DNA of 64,000 nt from Tyto alba. Its lineage: Eukaryota; Chordata; Aves; Strigiformes; Tytonidae. This document shows positions 26,991 through 38,400 of this stretch, in pieces (the first letter of the stretch is position 1; every line of letters begins with the position of its first letter). The DNA is taken from contig NW_024881321.1 of assembly GCF_018691265.1 (NCBI RefSeq), positions 20,685,698 through 20,749,697 on the forward strand. Direction: 5' to 3'. The notes beneath the pieces were generated by a model. That model saw nothing but the letters and a program-made list of their open reading frames with translations. It was not told where the DNA came from and searched no databases. A program made the position numbers and the translations under genes.

Positions 26991-27481
26991 TGCCATCGTT
27001 TGAGCCTACTCAGCAGCTAAATGCCACACAGTCGCTCACCCACCCTCCCCCCACTTGGGAATGGGGAGGGAATCGGAGGGGCAAAGGGAGACTCACAGGT
27101 TGGGATAAAAACAGTTTAATAACAGTAACAGAACAATACACTGACAGCAGTATCAGCAGGTAATGTACAATACAGCTGCTCACCATCCACCGACCAACAC
27201 CCACCTGCTCCCAGCCAGCGATCCCAAACACAAAGGCCCCACAACAACACTCCCAGAAGTGAGAGCCCCACCTGGCCCACTCCTGCCTATTATATAGTGA
27301 GCACAATGTCACATGACATGGGATATCGGCCAATCGGGGCCCAGCCCTCCAGCTGTGCTCCCCCCACCCCGCACACAGGTCAGGGCACTAGGACCTGGGG
27401 AGCCCCTGGGATGTCAGTGTGCTGCAGCACTCCTCCAGCTGCCAAACCTACATGAACTCTGTTCCAGCCCCAACCAGGACA
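26991..27481 (-). mobile_element. Solo LTR, avian ERV, minus strand
   Basis: On the minus strand it begins TGTCCTGGTTGGGGCTGGAA and ends GGCTCAAACGATGGCA, about 491 bp. Flanks are gttac (26986-26990) and gttat (27482-27486), a 5-bp target duplication with one mismatch. A TATATAATAGG TATA-like box on the minus strand lies near 27289-27296, with an ATTAAA poly(A) signal at 27115-27120. Its layout matches the copies at 39.2, 40.8, 55.0 and 57.0 kb, so it belongs to the same LTR superfamily as a shorter, older-looking member. The open frames crossing it on both strands are LTR-derived. Confidence 0.85.
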
Positions 27482-28781
27482 GTTATCTAATTATATCTTG
27501 AAAAAATTTAGTTTCCTTGAGAATACTAATTATCATATACTTCTGAGAAGCACGAAACATTATGTTAAATTACTCTCTAATTTATTTTTTTTATATTTTT
27601 ATGTTAGTGGCCCATGTTTTATTTTCTTTTATTTTGGATTTTTTTTTTTTTTTAAAGCTGAACAGTCATTTATTATGATTTACTGAGAGATCCTTCTTTA
27701 CAGTCCAACATCTTTGAAATGTGCATGCTCAAATGATGACATTTTGACATACAGAGGATAATGCACTTACAGGGATTCATTTCTACCAAAAAAGAATGAT
27801 CGCCCTAAGATCTTGTTTTATTAACATGACCTGTCACTGATTTCCTTTCTGAACAAATCTTAGTCAACTCCATGGTAGTACCAGTTAAGGCTATAAATCC
27901 ACACAATTCAACACAGGTCAGATTCAGCGTTTCAGCCACTGAAGCAGAAAAGCCATGTCTTTACTAAACCTGAGTTAAAAACTGTTGTTGTAAAGGAAGT
28001 TTTCATTTCTCAAGAGAGTCCTTTCATAATTATTCAGTCCAAACTCTGATTTTTTTCACACTCTCTAGCCAGTCACTCACACTGGCTTAGGTGGAGTCTG
28101 CCTTAGATTGTCCATACCCATAGTGCAGACGTGACGGGTGTCTCTGGTCTGTATAACCTGGAAATGGAGACATGTGGTTGAGATTTTTAGGTGCCTTCTC
28201 TTAGGACTACTTATGCATTTTACCCATGTGCTTTATGAAGTTAAATGCACAAACAGCCTACAAAGCAGAATAAGGAAAGTGTTGTGCTCTTTGAGGAGAT
28301 ATTTTATCATTGAAAAGGGAACAAACAAAGAAAAAAAAAAAAAAAGCAAAAAACAAAAAACAACTTCCTTGTATAATTCATCTCTGGCAAACTTTAATTT
28401 CATTAAGACTCCGTTTCTGTTTTTTGAGGATAGGGTCATGGTTGTTGGCAGACTGCTCCTCAAGTTTTCACTACATATAACATGGGTGTGAGTCTTGAAG
28501 AGAATAGTCAGCTCTATTAATTAAAATTCAGTACTGCAGATATGCTTAATTTACAATCCCTTAGAAAATTATGCACATTGGTTCATGTCCACAGATTTCT
28601 AAGACCTTCTTTGTTATGCAGCTGATACAAATTTTATTTCTATTCAGTGATTTCTTTCATAATAAACTCCAGCTTTTAAGACAGTTTGATAAAACTGTGA
28701 AATGTAAAAGGACTGTAGCCCACATAAAAATGCAGCAATAATAAAGAAAACTGCTGTGAATGATGTTGTCTCACGTAGGTG
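27482..28781. other. Spacer, nothing recognised
   Basis: AT-rich sequence with T-runs near 27577-27590 and 27640-27653 and an A-run near 28331-28345. A 117-codon plus frame at 28138-28491 overlaps a minus frame and contains a low-complexity Lys run. It is not considered coding. Confidence 0.5.
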
Positions 28782-28938
28782 TGTCCTGGGTTGAGTGAGT
28801 GGTGGAGTTTTTTGGTGGCAGGGGAGGGGGCTATCGGGGCGGCCCCCTGTGAGAAGCTTCTCGAAGCTCCCCCAGCTCCACGTCAGCTCCACTTCTGTTT
28901 GGGAAATTGAGCCAATCGGCTGCGCCTCTGCGATAACG

Positions 28939-28946
28939 TATTTAAG
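28939..28946 (+). promoter_or_regulatory. TATA-like box of the 28.8 kb LTR
   Basis: TATTTAAG lies in the position expected for a U3 promoter, just upstream of the GC-rich transcribed part. The homologous site in the 19.9 kb LTR is conserved as TATTTAAG on the minus strand. Confidence 0.5.
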
Positions 28947-29660
28947 AAGGGACATGGTGACGTGCAGTGGGACTTGTGAGGAGGAGTTGCTGCAGCTGCA
29001 TGAACACCAAGGTCAGTGGAGGAACGGAGGAAGAAAGGAGGGGGGAGGTGTGCCGGAGCAGAGACCCCCCTGTATCCTGTGGTGAGACGGCAGGGCGGCC
29101 CCCTCCTGCCACCCATGAAGATCTACGGTGGAGCAGACATTGATTTATGGCCTGTTGCTCCTGCTCACATGATCAAGGTTCTGTGCCCGAAGAAGGCTGG
29201 GGTCTCATGGGAAAAGGTATCCCCGCTGCTGTAATTCAGCACTGGGAGGATTGCAGCATGCGGGGGAGTCCCACGCCGGAGCAGCTTGGGAAGGGCTGCA
29301 GCCGTGGGAGAGAATCCAGTCAGAGGAAGTTAGTGACCCATGACGGAGCAGTGTGGGGAACGCTGCAGCCCATGGGAGGAATTCAAGTCGGAGGAAGTTT
29401 GTGGAGGACTGTCTCCTATGAGAGGGGGACCACGATGGAGCAGGGAGGAACAAGTTTTGGACACTCCCCTCACCGAAGATGAAAGAAGTGGCAGAGCTGA
29501 CTGCACCCCCCATTCCCTGCCCCTGCGCCACTGGGGGAGGAGGTAGAGATATCGGGAGCAGAACTGAGCCCGGGAAGAAGGGAGGGGTGGGGGGAAGGTG
29601 TTCTCAAGATGTGGCAATGCTTCTCACTGTCCTACTCTGTTATGTGTTGTTAGTGTCTGT

Positions 29661-29666
29661 AATAAA
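29661..29666 (+). terminator. AATAAA poly(A) signal of the 28.8 kb LTR
   Basis: AATAAA is followed by a TGT-rich then T-rich stretch (GTATGTTCTTTTTTTC), the usual downstream element. It would set the R/U5 border of the LTR. Confidence 0.6.
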
Positions 29667-29851
29667 TGTATGTTCTTTTTTTCTTCCCCTAACGAGTCTG
29701 CCTTTTGCTCATGATCATAAAAGGGGGATTTTCCCCCATCCCAGTCCTATCTTGAACCCCAAGCCTGGCTCTCTGTCCCTTCTCATTGCCGGAAGGGAAG
29801 GGAGAGAGAGGTGCTGCATTGTGGTTGGCTGTCAATCAGGCCTAAACCACA

Positions 29852-31260
29852 AGAAGGTGATAAAAAGGAATTATACCCAAGTGCTTCACTGGTTGCTAAT
29901 ATCATACCAGAATCACCACTATTCACACTGGAAAGTAAGCAACTGAGATTCTGATTAAATCAGTACCATTATACAATTAGCATTTTTACACCTTTAAATT
30001 TGAAGTAAATTAGTAAACACAACTCTAATTTAAGGCATTGAGAAGTAAAAGCCAAAGGGTCTGGAGAGGCCGTAGAGCAAAGCTTGAGATCCTGTCACAC
30101 AAATTAACATTTTCTCTTTGAGAGGTTTTCCTTCTGGCACACTGACTGTCAGACCCATCAACATCTGTGAGTATTGGAGTGTATTGTGAGAGGAACTTGC
30201 CATGTCTGTAATGACAGTCCTGGAAGAGCCTCAAGCCCCTAAGTCCTGATGCATGGTGTCCAGTCTTGACTTTTTATCAGTGTGACAGCCAGGCATACAG
30301 CAGCCCTACCTCTCAGGTCAGGGGCCACAGGAAGTGAGTCTCGATGGGCAGGTCATATCAAAATCATGGTTTCCTACATTCAGGCTCCAGGATGAGGTAA
30401 AGTGCCCTGACAAGTTCAGAACTGCACCTGCAGTGCACTTTCTCATCGGTCAGCATCTTCCTTGTCTCCTGTCTTATTTACTCATCAGACTCATATAAAC
30501 TTCCAGGGAAGCTGTGAAACATCTTAATGAGAGAAATGCAAGTTTTTGCATGTGAGTTAAAGCTGATGGAGCAAAATTTCTGGAAAACATAACATACATA
30601 ATGCAAGGTAATAATCCTGCATTTGTAAAAGCTTGCTCTAGACGTTATAACAGGTCTTGTCTATCTTTTACCTCCAGGATCCTGAGAAATGGGATTAAAA
30701 TTGATAAGATTTTCCTGCCAAAACTGTAGAAACATCTGGATTCTCCCATGTCCTTTACTAAAGTTGTATCTCAATAATGGTAAATAATATCACCTAGAGG
30801 ACATATTTTAAATTACATTAACATTTGACTTTTTTTTATTTTTCATAAGGGAACATAGTCAATTTTCTGTGTATAGTAAGAATTTTGCAAACTTTTCTTC
30901 AGGAATATCCATGGTAATCTACTCAATATCATTACTAAGGGCACTACTGGTTAGAGAGAGATTGCTTTCATATTTAAAGAATCTACAAATGTAATACGAT
31001 ATTTAAAAAATACAACAGAACTTAGGGTTTTGTAATACATTTTTTTTTACAAGTGATAATTGACATAACCACTCAGCTTTTACTGGCATTTGTCTCCTAT
31101 CAAATAAATTATGTTCAATAAACCAGCTTTCATTACACTGAGATGAAACCACATATACTGCACTTTTAACTACTGAAGTATATATCTTATTGACAAGGCA
31201 TAAGGAATATAAATCAGAATCTATCTACCTATGCACTTATCAAAATTACTGGTTTATATG
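29852..31260. other. Spacer, nothing recognised
   Basis: A moderately GC-richer part at 30020-30480 stands out slightly but matched nothing recognised. The remainder is AT-rich. No RNA gene or exon was identified. Confidence 0.5.
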
Positions 31261-31293
31261 TTTTTTTTTTGTTTTGTTTTGTTTTGTTTTGTT

Positions 31294-31327
<34 letters not shown>
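31261..31327. repeat. (GTTTT)n and poly(T) tract
   Basis: Ten T, then several GTTTT units, then about 34 T. It sits roughly 50 bases before the 5' edge of the plus-strand CR1. CR1 itself carries no A/T tail, so the tract is independent or marks an older insertion. Confidence 0.85.
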
Positions 31328-31330
<3 letters not shown>

Positions 31331-31636
31331 TATAAAATAATGGGGTTTTTCTTACTATGATTCACTTCTTCGGTTGATCAAATTAGATCACCCACTGTAG
31401 AAGATCAGGTTTGAGACCGTCTAAGGAACTTGAAAGTGCACTAGATCATGAGACCTGATGAGATCCATCTGCAGGTTCTGAGGGAACTGGCAGATGAAGT
31501 AGCTAAGTCATTAGCCATCATATTTCAGAAGTCATGGCAGTCCGGTGAAGTTCCCACTAACTGAAAAAGGGGAAACCCTGCTTTTTAAGATCACCATTTT
31601 TAAAAAGGGAACTACAGGCCAGTCAACATCACCTCT

Positions 31637-32128
31637 GTGTCTGTCAAGATCATGGAACGGATCCTCCTGGAAAATATGCTAAGGCACATGGAAAATAAGG
31701 AGGTGATTGGTGACCGTCAACATGGCTTCACTAAGGGCAAACCGTGCCTGACAAATTTGGTGGACTTCTACAACAGGGTTACAGTGTTGGTGGATAAGGG
31801 AAGAGCAACTAATGTCATCTACCCAGACCTGTACAAAGCATTTGACACTGTCCCACATGATGACCTTGTCTCTAAGTTGGAAAGACATGGATTTGACAGA
31901 TGGACCACTCAGTGGATAAGGAATTGGCTGGATGGTCACACTCAAACTGTTACAGTCAATGGCTCGATGTCCAAGTGGAGACCAGTGATGAATGGTGTTC
32001 TTCAGGAGTCAGATTGGGACTGGCACCACTGTTTAACATCTTTATCAACAACAAGGAAAGTGGGATTGAGTGCACCCTCAGCAAGTTTGTTGATGACATC
32101 AAGCTGTGTGGTACAGTCAACACACTAG
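31637..32128 (+). pseudogene. CR1 ORF2 reverse transcriptase fragment (first frame)
   Basis: A 163-codon open frame holds the central RT region. The first two-thirds reads as CR1 RT, with [19 protein letters not shown] and a YKAFDTV motif. After about residue 123 the frame leaves RT because of a frameshift, so the last 40 residues are meaningless. The initial Met lies inside the RT domain and is not the native start. The true RT continues in the overlapping frame from about 32010 to 32200. Confidence 0.9.
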
Positions 32129-32200
32129 AGGGAAGGGATGCCATGCAGAGGGACCTTGACAGGCTTGAGAGGTGGGCCCATGCCATCCTCATGAAGTTTG
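32010..32200 (+). pseudogene. CR1 reverse transcriptase catalytic segment (second frame)
   Basis: After the frameshift the coding sense resumes in the frame that contains [27 protein letters not shown] and RDLDRLERWAHA. FVDD at 32086-32097 corresponds to the YXDD/FADD active-site box of LINE reverse transcriptases. The frame ends its CR1 resemblance at about 32200, at the deletion point. Confidence 0.88.
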
Positions 32201-32224
32201 CACATGAAGGACATGGGCCTAATG

Positions 32225-32413
32225 GAACGAGTCCAGAAGAGGGCCACAAAGATGATTAGAAGGCTGGAGCACCTCTCCTATGAAGACAGGGTGAGAGAGT
32301 TGGCATTGTTCAGCCTGGAGAACAGAAGGCTCCAGGGAGACCTTATAGCAGACTTTCAGTACCTAAAGGGGCCCTACAAGAAAGCTGAAGAGGGACTTTT
32401 TACAAGGGCATGA
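32225..32413 (+). pseudogene. CR1 ORF2 C-terminal segment (third frame)
   Basis: Here the sequence reads ERVQKRATKMIRRLEHL, then SYEDRVRELALFSLENRRL and GDLIADFQYLKGPYKKA, the conserved C-terminal region of CR1 ORF2. It ends at the TGA at 32411-32413, whereas the usual reading continues through [16 protein letters not shown], so the stop is probably secondary. About 100 residues normally found between the catalytic segment and this one are absent. Confidence 0.88.
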
Positions 32414-32691
32414 AGTATTAGGACAAGGGGTAATGGCTTTAAACTGAAAGAAGGTAGATTTAGATTAGATGTAAGGAAGAAATTCTTCACTATAAAGGTG
32501 GTGAAGCACTGGAACAGGTTGCCCAGAGAATTTGTGGATCCCCCTCACTGGGGGTGTTCAAGGCCAGGTTGGATGGAGCTTTGAGCACCTGGCCTAGTGG
32601 AAGGTGTCCCTGCACATGGCGGGGGCGGGGGGGGGTTGAACTAGATGATCTTTAAGGTCCCTCCCAAGCCAAACCATTCTATGATTCTATG

Positions 32692-35004
32692 AAGAAGATA
32701 CCTAATTCCTGCTCCCTCTATGCTATGCATTGCAAATGTCATAAAAAAAGCATAAAGACTTGCATCAGGTGAAGTTAATTGTCATTATTGATATTAATTT
32801 ATGCAATAAGAGCAACATTGTACTGTTTCTTAAGTATATGTTGTGGCTCTGGAGTGGCCATATCAGAAGGAAGCAAGTGAAAAGGTTGACCTTTTGGAAA
32901 GAAATGGGTTATTAATACCTTGTCAAACCTCTGACTTTTCTGTCTTTGCTACTATACTGGAAGTATCTTGCTGAATAAATGTGTGAAACTTTATTCCAAA
33001 TCCTGTACACTGAATGCTACTGTTTGACAAGGAAGTGAGAATACAGTGAAGATTCATAATCTTAGAAATAACACGGTTTTCATTTTGAAGGATGAAGCAA
33101 GTTTTAAAAATAGGTCAAATAGCTTCATAGTGTATAATTCTGTAAGTGTAACAGGTTATGCAGCAGCTGAGAAGAATTACTCATGACACTCTACTTACTA
33201 CCTTAGAATCTCCCCTAACAACCCTATGGTAATTGGACAATCAGTGACAAAAAAAAGCTAAGTGTTGAATTTACATTAAAAAGATAAAAGAGTGCTTACA
33301 ATTAAATCCGATAACTTTTATACAAATGTCTTGAATTCATCATGAAAAGTTCCCAATTGAAATAGTTTAAAATAGAATATGGAATTTTAATTGAATTTTG
33401 GCTCTACAAACCAAACCAAGACTTAAAAGCAAAGTCTGCCATGTCCTTCCGTTACAATGCATCTTAGCAGAAGATAAGAAAAAGAACAAACTTCCTTCCT
33501 TCATATCCCTGATTTTGAGGTTTTCTTGCTATGTCCTACTTATGATATGGAAAATATTGCATCCCTCCTTGAATATATGACTGCACTCACTTTGCCTTGG
33601 ACAAGAGAAAGTAAGCTCCTGTCTTTCTTCTGTGCATTTTAGTTAGAAATTGATATGGTACTGACCTCAAATGTCTCTAGGTAGAAGGTTATTCTCAAAA
33701 CGAGTCAGTATATTTTGGTAACAGAAAGTGAAGTTGTTCTTCATGCTCAATGGAGAAGTTTTATGATGACTGTCATTTGTTTCAAACCCAATTTGGGATG
33801 TATACTGAGAAAAACTTATTAACTCTTCATGACCTCTTAAGGTCTCTGTGACAGCAGCTACTAGTAAAGAGTCCAATTTTAATGGCAGGATATTCACACC
33901 CTACTAAGCACTAATTGAACACTTGTTGACAAGCTGAACAAAGTCAGTGGCCACATTTTCTTGCCACCATCAATGCCTTTATCCTAGACCAAAAGATCAG
34001 ACACAAGTAATGTTAATTTTGTAAAGCCACCTATAGTTTTTATTGTTTTGTTACAAGTGAATGGTATAGGGTAGTGGGAAATGTGGAAGGCATCCTTTGG
34101 CGATACTAAAATTTACAAAGATAATCATTGAAGAATGCCATTTGCTCTTCACTCTTTTCCTGGCACAACATAGTTGGGTTGGGTTTGTTTGTTTGTTTGT
34201 TTCTTTGTTTATTTTTTTTTATTTTTTATTTCTTTTTTTGTGGGAGATTTATGACAGCTTGAGCACACTTTGTATAAAAATCTTCTTTAGGGACTCTTTG
34301 CCATACCTCAGTGAGGAAGTCAAGCCTCTAGAAGGGAATTAGGTGTCATCAGAAGAGAAGTCTACCTCTCACCTCTGATTCCCAAGTCCAAAATTGGAAT
34401 TCTTAGACTGTAGCCTAGTGAATGGGGGTAACCTTTGCATTTGGGTGTGGGGTTGTTTGTTCTGGGTTTCTTTTTTGGGGGGAAGGGGTGTGGTGGTGGT
34501 GGTGTTTCCTTTTTACTAATACAGTTCTCAGTGTACCAGAAGTTTTTTGTTTGTTTCTTTCTTTCTTTTGTTGTTGTTGTTGGTTTTTTGTGTGTTTGTT
34601 TTGGTTTTTTTTTTTTTTTTTTTTGTTTGTTTCCTGAATGAATAACTGAGTCCTCACAGTGTTAAACAATTATGTTAGAAATCTGGAAGTTTAATTTAGG
34701 GTCCTTGTCACATGTCTACTGCAAATTCCTTACTACTAAAATATTTAATTTTTCATTAATCATATTTCTTCAGTTTCATTTTAAAATTATTTACCAATCA
34801 CTATAGATAATACAACAGTCTGAGAGCATGATATAATGCAGAATTCAAGGTAATGAATAATGCTTGGAGTATAAATTTATTAACTATTTTTGATATTTTA
34901 ACTTGATATTTTTTTCCTAAACATTTCCATCCTGTTATCAAGGGTATTATATAAAAAGACTTTTACAGTCAGAAAAATCTTTGATTCCTTTTTATGAAGA
35001 TGCC
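32692..35004. other. Spacer with GT/T-rich tracts, no gene
   Basis: AT-rich sequence with no gene. (GTTT)n at about 34183-34210 and a G/T-rich block at 34439-34634 give low-complexity open frames in all phases, none credible. Confidence 0.55.
34439..34634. repeat. G/T-rich low-complexity block
   Basis: Runs of GGGG, (GGT)n, (TTG)n and (GTTT)n follow one another over about 200 bases, ending in a T-run of about 18. The plus strand is almost free of C in its second half. Frames here encode only Phe/Cys/Val or, on the other strand, Lys/Gln/His runs. Confidence 0.85.
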
Positions 35005-35400
35005 ATTAAATTTGTCTGAGGATAGAACCAGTCGATACGTTGGAGGTCATCCAGAGGCTACCATCTAGAGCGACCTAGAGAAGCTAGAGAAATGGGCTGA
35101 GGGAAACCTCATGAAGTTAACAAGGCAAAATGCAAAGTCCTGTCCCCAGTAGGGAAGACCCCCTGGCAGTGATACAGACTGGGCACTGACAGACTAGGGA
35201 GCAGCTCCAGCAAAAAGGCCCTGGGGGCCCATGGAGACAGTGAGCTGAACATGAGCCAGAGGTGTGCTCTGGAATCAAAGGCAGCCAGCTTCACTAGTGG
35301 AAGCACAGTCAGTAGGTACAGGGAAGTGATTGTTCGTGCCTTTACTCAGAACTGATTACACCACATCTGGTTACTGTGTCCTATACAGGAAAGTCATTGA
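35005..35400 (+). mobile_element. Old CR1 LINE fragment, plus strand
   Basis: The sequence follows CR1 ORF2 downstream of the RT active site. It has GAGAAATGGGCTGAGGGAAACCTCATGAAGTTAACAAGGC, AAATGCAAAGTCCTG, GAACATGAGCCAGAGGTGTGC and ACACCACATCTGGTTACTGTGTCC-like stretches. It is more diverged than the 31.4 kb copy and looks like a different CR1 subfamily. There is no 3' octamer tail, so it is truncated or eroded at both ends. The edges are approximate. Confidence 0.85.
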
Positions 35401-38400
35401 TGAACCACCACAATGGTTAGGACATTTGCTTCAGGGAAGTTCTGCAAGCCTGACCACTAAAAGACAAGCCTAAACAAACAAACAAACAAACAAATAAATA
35501 ACTAAGCTAAAAACATAAAAAAGTGATAATCTAGGCTGTCAAATTTTAGCTAAAAGTAGATTAGATGAATCCCATTTTTGTTCTATAAGGTATTTTATTA
35601 TTAAAGAGGCTTCACTTTCTTCCTTTTTATGTCTGTAAGTGGAAGAACTTAGGGAAAAAAAATATTGCTTTTGTATTCCATATCATGGAAGAGATACATA
35701 TATACTTACCTAATATTTAACATCAAGATTCATATCTGACAAGTAAAACAATTCCCACCAAAAGTGTTCTTTGAATTAACTATAAAAACCTAGCCATGAC
35801 ATAGTATTGTGCATGCATCGGTCTTTTTTCATCTTCCAATATTAGTCATTGTCAAGGATTTAACTCTGTGACTAATTCTGTGGTCTGAACTGCTGTGATA
35901 ATACCTTCCCCCAATATTTTACACTTTTGTCCCACCTACATTTGTCAAGATGTTCTATCTGTTTTCCCCCACCTTTGCTTCATTATTTTTAATTTAATAA
36001 GAATATTTAATAAAGCCAGAAAATACTTTTTGTCAATGGTGTCATAATTACATAAACAATAAAGTTCCTCGTCTGAAGTGATACACAGTCTCAAAATCTT
36101 CCTAGAGATTGAAGAAATAAACAAATATGAAATAGTCAATAAATAGATAGAGAATAAGACAAGGATGTTATTGATTTTGAAAAAGGATTCTTAAATTGTT
36201 ATTGAATATATATTAGAACTCATTTGCTTTATGTCTAATATTAATACAATCTCAATAAAAAAACAATTAGATGATGCAAAGTAAGATTACATATCCAATC
36301 TATTATTGCTGGAAAAGATAAAAAATTCTAATGATTTAAGTAATTAGTTGCAAAATTTTCCCAAATAAACATTTCAGTGCTGCTTGTGCAATGAGACTAT
36401 TCAGGCAATAACCATTAAGTATGAAACCCAGAAGCTAGCATACACAAAAATATAAGTGAGATTGAATCCTTAAAACTAGATTTTCCCTCCCTCCCAAAGA
36501 AAACTCTTTGTAAAGCTGTCCTTGTAAAAAGCCTTAGAATCTAACCCTTGAAGAACTATTTAATGCTTAGATATCAGAAGAATTACACAAAATAGAAATT
36601 ACATGGCCAGCAAGTTTTATTAAATGTCTCTTGTCTTCCCCTTCCCCTTCTCCTTCTCCTTCCACTTCCCCTTCCCCTTCCCCTTTCCCTTCCTTTTTTT
36701 TTTGTTTGGAGGCAACACTGATAGATTTGTGGATGGCTTTCCTTCATAATTTGAAAGTCATTAGATAATTTTTTGTAAATTAGTCCTTATTTGCATTTTA
36801 ATTTGACAGTCATCATGATTAAAAACAGAATACAGGAATTGCACCTGTATTCCTAGTTCTAGTGGCTTTTAACATTATTTCACATTGAACATTCAATATG
36901 GTAATCTTGTAAAATGTGCAGAGTAAACTGATGCTTCATACAGCATGGAGTAAAATGTGTCCAGAAAATAAACCTCCATTTTAAATTTTAAAATTTTCTC
37001 AGCAGTTTTGGACAGTCTGACATAAATGTGATTTATTTTATTTTCAGCACTTAAGTTAAGCCATATCCTTTCACCATGCTGGACTGCAGAGAGGAAAATA
37101 ACTTAAATACAATTTAATTGAACAATTTCCAGAAGAATTGTGTTTTTTTCGCTTCTCTCCTTTCAGTAGTTACAAACATTCCTATTTAGATGTCCCAATC
37201 CACATAAATTACCTTTTAATCTCACTTGGTTAATAACAGTAGTCATTTCATTCTCCCTCCAGATTCTCCTCATCCACAATAATCCACTGACGATAGCTAA
37301 ATTGTTCTCGCTATCCTTTTCATAGTTCCTCTCTTCATTTCATAGTTATTATTCATCAGCAAAAGAAGAGCAATTTTAGCAACTAAGCTTCAATTACTCT
37401 TCCTTTTTGTTTCAAATCTCCTGTGGATTTGCCTTTCCTTCTCTTAATATTTATAAGCAGAAGTCTATTCGTGCAATCATTTTGTCCTTGACATTCAAAT
37501 AGTACTGGGTGCCTTCTAACCATAAACAGAAGAAATTAAATGTTTTAAACCTTTCTCAGACTTTGAAGAAAAGCTTTTATTTATGTTAATGATTGAAATC
37601 TATTATTAGTTGAATCATTAATTAAAATAATAATATGGGGGAAACAATTCCAACTAATCAGGAAAAAACCCTGTTTCATTGATTTCCTGTTAATGGTGAG
37701 TGCTTTAATATCTGAAAGCACGCTAATTATATCTCTGATTATCCAGTGTGATTTGTCATCACATAATGTTTTATACTTTCATATATTTCACAAGAAACTA
37801 TAATGTAGTGTTTGTGTAGATAAGATAAAAATTCCACGGTAATATCACCCTGTTGAAAATGATGATTGCAGAGATTTTAAAAGTCATTTCCTCTTCACTC
37901 CACAAGAGCAGAAAAGATGACTGGAAAAGAGTAAGACCATATTAGAATGTTCACATTGTTAAATGGAGTGGTTAATAACAGCAAAAAAAAAAAAAAATAT
38001 TTCCAGATGGTTTCAGATGACAAACTCAGTGAGCATAACTGGAAATGAAAGAAAAACAATGCAGAGTAGATGTTAAAAAGCACCATTTCACCTATAGAAC
38101 AGCAAATACACAGAACTGTGTGGCAGAAAATAATGCTGAATTAGAAATATGAGGATCAGTCAAGGAACAATGAGAATACATCCAGGAAACAAAAAGTTTA
38201 TAAAGCTGCTTTTATAAAAGCTCACAACTTTCCTGCCCTTCCCGCTCATTTATTCTGGTTTTACTGCATTTCCTTCACCACACTGTTTTCAACCCTGCCA
38301 ACATCTGTGATTTAAACAGGCAAATACATACATTAAATACATAAAATAAATACATTAAAAAAAAAAAGTATAACCACAAGAAAAAGTTGCAGTAGAACGA

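Larger units (their letters stand above)
28782..29851 (+). mobile_element. Solo LTR of about 1.07 kb, avian ERV, plus strand
   Basis: It begins TGTCCTGGGTTGAGTGAGTG and ends CAGGCCTAAACCACA. A TATA-like TATTTAAG lies at 28939-28946 and an AATAAA poly(A) signal at 29661-29666. The interior has repeated units built on 'GGAGCAG ... CCCATGG', at about 29060-29450. It is related to the minus-strand copy at 19855-20861. It is strongly GC-rich against its surroundings, which explains the many long overlapping frames on both strands. The flanks do not match cleanly: aggtg precedes the start and recurs at 29855-29859, three bases beyond the assumed end. The 3' border is therefore uncertain by a few bases. 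No proviral interior adjoins it. Confidence 0.82.
31377..32691 (+). mobile_element. CR1 LINE, best copy in the window, broken ORF2
   Basis: The copy runs from the N-terminal part of the reverse transcriptase to the intact 3' tail ATTCTATGATTCTATG (ending 32691). RT segments are recognisable in order: [21 protein letters not shown] (about 31610-31660), a [12 protein letters not shown] motif (about 31834-31870) and the catalytic FVDD box at 32086-32097. The C-terminal ORF2 region then follows (MERVQKRATKMI onward, from 32225). It is inactive: an in-frame TGA at 31562-31564 replaces an expected Trp, a frameshift lies near 32005-32015, and an internal deletion with a frame change lies near 32200-32225. 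The 5' end of the element (ORF1, endonuclease) is missing, as is usual for CR1. Confidence 0.95.

Noticed and set aside
29147..29946. Several 95-155-codon frames on both strands
   Set aside because: All fall in the GC-rich 28.8 kb LTR or run out of its 3' end, overlap one another in different phases, and show no protein family.
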